A DNA stretch of 32,808 nt, from contig FR894538.1 of NCBI GenBank assembly GCA_000436115.1, positions 42,108 through 74,915 on the forward strand. Reading direction: 5' to 3'. Under the pieces are notes generated by a model that made no database searches, had not been told where the DNA came from, and was given only the letters and a program-made list of their open reading frames with translations. This document shows, piece after piece, positions 31,332 through 32,808 of this stretch (positions within the stretch are counted from its first letter, which is position 1; the number at the start of each line of letters is the position of its first letter). The DNA is from Firmicutes bacterium CAG:534. GTDB taxonomy: Bacteria; Bacillota; Clostridia; Lachnospirales; Lachnospiraceae. Position numbers and translations under genes: made by a program.

Positions 31332-31638
31332 TCGTGGAACGACCATGGTCTCGGTGGTGATCTCCTTTGCCCTCCTTCTGCTGTTCGTGACCAGTTTTTT
31401 TAAGATACAGAAGCTGTCCACGGAAATGATGATGAATTCCAAGGATATGCTGGTAAATAACAGCAGACTGATCAAGGCCTTTTATCTGGGAGAAACAGAA
31501 AACGAAACGGTGGCGGAGGATGCCAGCCTGATCTTTACCGGAAAGGATGGCAGCTTTTATGTGAAGGGAACCCTGATGCGTGCAGATCAGGAAGCACTAA
31601 ACGGCACGATCTATTATTTTGAAGCAAAGGAGCCTTGA
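31315..31638 (+). CDS. Small minor pilin-like protein without Glu5
   Basis: A 107-residue protein with leader MWKKDNRG then TTMVSVVISFALLLLFVTSF, a pilin-type hydrophobic helix with Ser at position 5 instead of Glu. The rest is a short polar domain ending IYYFEAKEP. Earlier in-frame starts exist (GTG 31285, ATG 31294), but GGGAG 7 bp before the ATG at 31315 supports this one. It overlaps the preceding gene by 17 bp and ends 2 bp before the next start, so translation is coupled. Confidence 0.65.
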   Translation: MWKKDNRGTTMVSVVISFALLLLFVTSFFKIQKLSTEMMMNSKDMLVNNSRLIKAFYLGETENETVAEDASLIFTGKDGSFYVKGTLMRADQEALNGTIYYFEAKEP

Positions 31639-31640
31639 GA

Positions 31641-32240
31641 ATGAAGAAGGACAACAGAGGCATTACGCTTACAGAAATGATCGTTACCTTTGCGCTGGTG
31701 GCAATCTTTATGGCTGCGGCGGTCTCCGTGATCACTTCTGCAGTCGTAACGCACAGTGAGCTTACGGCATCCATGTACGCACAGAGCGTAGGAGAAATGC
31801 TCCTTGACAAGGTGACCGGTGAACTAGCCGGGGCAAATGCAGAAAAGGGACATGGAATTGTAATAAGCAGCAGACAGCAGAAGGAAGAGGAACTTATAGA
31901 GAGCAGTGCCGAATTTTATGACAGGGAAGGACGCAAAACGACCTGTACGATCAATGACGGCCTTTTGACCTTTCATTATCCACAGGAAGTGGTTACCGAC
32001 CGGGAAGGCAGGACGTCCATCGGGGAGGAAGAGGACTGGGCGCTGGAAGAAAAGGCGTATATGGGCTTTCGGGTCACTCGTATGCAGATCAGGCGCGCCA
32101 ATGAAGAAAACATTCTGGAAATCACTATTCAAATAAAAAATTTAAAAACCGGGTATGAATATACAACCTCAAGGTGCACAAAATGTTATAATTTTAATTC
32201 CCAGAGCGATTTTAACAGGATCAGGGAAAACACCGTCTGA
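31641..32240 (+). CDS. Minor pilin / PilW-like prepilin with Glu5
   Basis: A 199-residue prepilin with leader MKKDNRG then ITLTEMIVTFALVAIFMAAA, with Glu5 present. The C-terminal domain is beta-rich and ends with a short cysteine-containing stretch (TSRCTKCYNF). GGAG lies 8 bp before the ATG at 31641; a TTG two codons earlier is possible but less well placed. It is the last pilus gene of the cluster. No prepilin peptidase gene follows within the window. Confidence 0.78.
   Translation: MKKDNRGITLTEMIVTFALVAIFMAAAVSVITSAVVTHSELTASMYAQSVGEMLLDKVTGELAGANAEKGHGIVISSRQQKEEELIESSAEFYDREGRKTTCTINDGLLTFHYPQEVVTDREGRTSIGEEEDWALEEKAYMGFRVTRMQIRRANEENILEITIQIKNLKTGYEYTTSRCTKCYNFNSQSDFNRIRENTV
32184..32192 (+). 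promoter_or_regulatory. Possible extended -10 promoter for the DUF1540 gene
   Basis: TGTTATAAT lies inside the end of the last pilin gene, 128 bp before the DUF1540 start. The -35 region is poor. It would allow expression of DUF1540 independently of the pilus operon. Confidence 0.4.
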
Positions 32241-32320
32241 ATAAGCCGGAATGGAAAAGGACATACTGTTACCGTTACAAAGAAAAGGTGCTTACTGCGC
32301 TTTAAAATGGAGGTAATGGA

Positions 32321-32635
32321 ATGTCTGATTTAAAATGTATGGTAAAAAACTGCACTTACAATGAGAGTGAATGCTGCTGTAAGGGAGATATTTTGGTAGG
32401 AGGAACACATGCCTGCTGCTGCGATGAGACCTGTTGTGAGAGCTTTACCCAGAATAACAGGGATCGCTTTACAAGTTCTACCGCTCATCCGAGCAAGGTC
32501 ATCAGTATTGACTGCGAGGCAACGAAATGTATGTACAATCAGAATTATAAATGTGCTGCATCACACGTTGATATAGAAGGAAACGGAGCCAGCCAGAGCA
32601 GAGAGACAGCATGCGCAACCTTTGCTGAAAAATAA
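32321..32635 (+). CDS. DUF1540 domain Cys-rich protein (two copies)
   Basis: A 104-residue small protein with two DUF1540 repeats. The first (about residues 6-43) has CMVKNCTYNESECCCKGDIL and ends with a CCESF-type Cys pair; the second (about 65-101) has CEATKCMYNQNYKCAASHV and ends ETACATF. The cysteine spacing suggests metal binding, but no function has been shown for the family. GGAGG lies 7 bp before the ATG. It lies 80 bp after the last pilin gene with no visible terminator between, so readthrough is possible. Confidence 0.9.
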   Translation: MSDLKCMVKNCTYNESECCCKGDILVGGTHACCCDETCCESFTQNNRDRFTSSTAHPSKVISIDCEATKCMYNQNYKCAASHVDIEGNGASQSRETACATFAEK

Positions 32636-32649
32636 AAAACGAGAACAGG

Positions 32650-32682
32650 GCGGCAGGCCGGGTAAAACCGAATTGCCGCCTT
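32650..32682. terminator. Stem-loop after the DUF1540 gene
   Basis: GGCGGCA and TGCCGCC pair over 7 bp around an inner CGG/CCG stem. The plus-strand tail is CTTCATAAAG, so it is a weak terminator in that direction; the minus strand has a better U tract (GTTTTTTATTTTT). Confidence 0.4.
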
Positions 32683-32699
32683 CATAAAGGATGGAAAGA

Positions 32700-32782
32700 T
32701 TGAAAAATAAAATTTTTCAATCGCGAGATTTGTGTCTGCGCGCACTTGACACAAACTCGGCATGCGCAAAAAGCGTGCGCAG
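32700..32782. repeat. Stack of three inverted repeats upstream of the right-edge gene
   Basis: TTGAAAAA-TAAAA-TTTTTCAA is followed by GAGATTTGTGTC with GACACAAACTC (11 pairs, one bulged A) and by GCATGCGC-AAAAA-GCGTGCGC (with G-U pairs). CTGCGCGCAC inside the second loop can also pair with GTGCGCAG of the third stem. It may be a structured leader, a small RNA or an intergenic repeat. Confidence 0.5.
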
Positions 32783-32796
32783 AAATGAGGATAAAA

Positions 32797-32808
32797 ATGA
32801 AAAGAAAA
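32797..32808 (+). CDS. Probable start of a gene leaving the window
   Basis: ATG at 32797 with GAGG 6 bp upstream opens MKRK and runs off the right edge. Only four codons are visible, so nothing can be said of the product. Confidence 0.4.

Noticed and set aside
1..32808. CRISPR arrays, tRNA or rRNA genes, insertion sequences, phage genes
   Set aside because: No direct-repeat arrays, CCA-ending cloverleaf sequences, transposase motifs or terminal repeats were seen on reading both strands.

Overview
The window looks like the chromosome of an anaerobic gut Clostridium relative, most likely a Lachnospiraceae member (Blautia/Dorea/Roseburia-like). The grounds are moderate GC, AGGAGG-type ribosome binding sites, sigma-A promoters with 17-bp spacers, a T-box leader in front of thrS, a Feo locus with a Cys-rich accessory protein and a Gram-positive type IV pilus operon. 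I see no tRNA or rRNA gene, insertion sequence, phage gene or CRISPR array. Species assignment is inference.

Layout. (1) 1-116, minus: the first codons of a response regulator cut by the window edge. (2) 340-7238, plus: carA, carB, a DegV-family lipid-binding protein, a LysR regulator and a HAD phosphatase, closely spaced behind a clear promoter with a palindrome over its -35 box. (3) 7261-7518, minus: a two-helix membrane protein whose likely terminator lies inside the HAD coding sequence. (4) 7665-10145, plus: a GH2 beta-mannosidase, tail-to-tail with a minus-strand operon (10125-13227) of TetR regulator, GPH-type sugar symporter and alpha/beta hydrolase, with a perfect 19-bp palindrome upstream of tetR. 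(5) 13453-15141: a PAS-GGDEF-EAL protein with a degenerate GGDEF and a mostly intact EAL site, closed by a strong terminator.

(6) 15301-19415: a ferrous-iron locus with two FeoA proteins, FeoB, a 45-residue Cys-rich membrane protein, a Cys-rich Fur-like regulator and a convergent DtxR/MntR-type regulator. Three copies of GTTAG-N6-CTAAC lie within 650 bp, one over the -10 box of a near-consensus promoter. They are probably the operators of the DtxR-type protein. (7) 19423-19668: three consecutive hairpins, a 25-codon micro-ORF and a strong promoter for a SEC-C protein. (8) 20192-22754: a threonine T-box leader, a small single-helix membrane protein and thrS. (9) 22781-24352: a GT-C family membrane glycosyltransferase.

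(10) 24345-32240: a type IV pilus operon with its own promoter, encoding a major pilin, PilC, a fused PilM-PilN, PilO, PilB and four pilin-like proteins. A hairpin after the major pilin probably sets pilin above machinery. No PilT or prepilin peptidase is in the window. (11) 32321-32635: a DUF1540 Cys-rich protein, followed by stacked inverted repeats and the first codons of a gene leaving the window.

The main working hypotheses are: an iron-sensing Feo regulon with two unusual metalloregulators in the same cluster; a pilus operon that may be tied to c-di-GMP (MshEN-type PilB here, EAL protein 10 kb away) and to a neighbouring glycosyltransferase; and a structured micro-ORF locus of unknown role.
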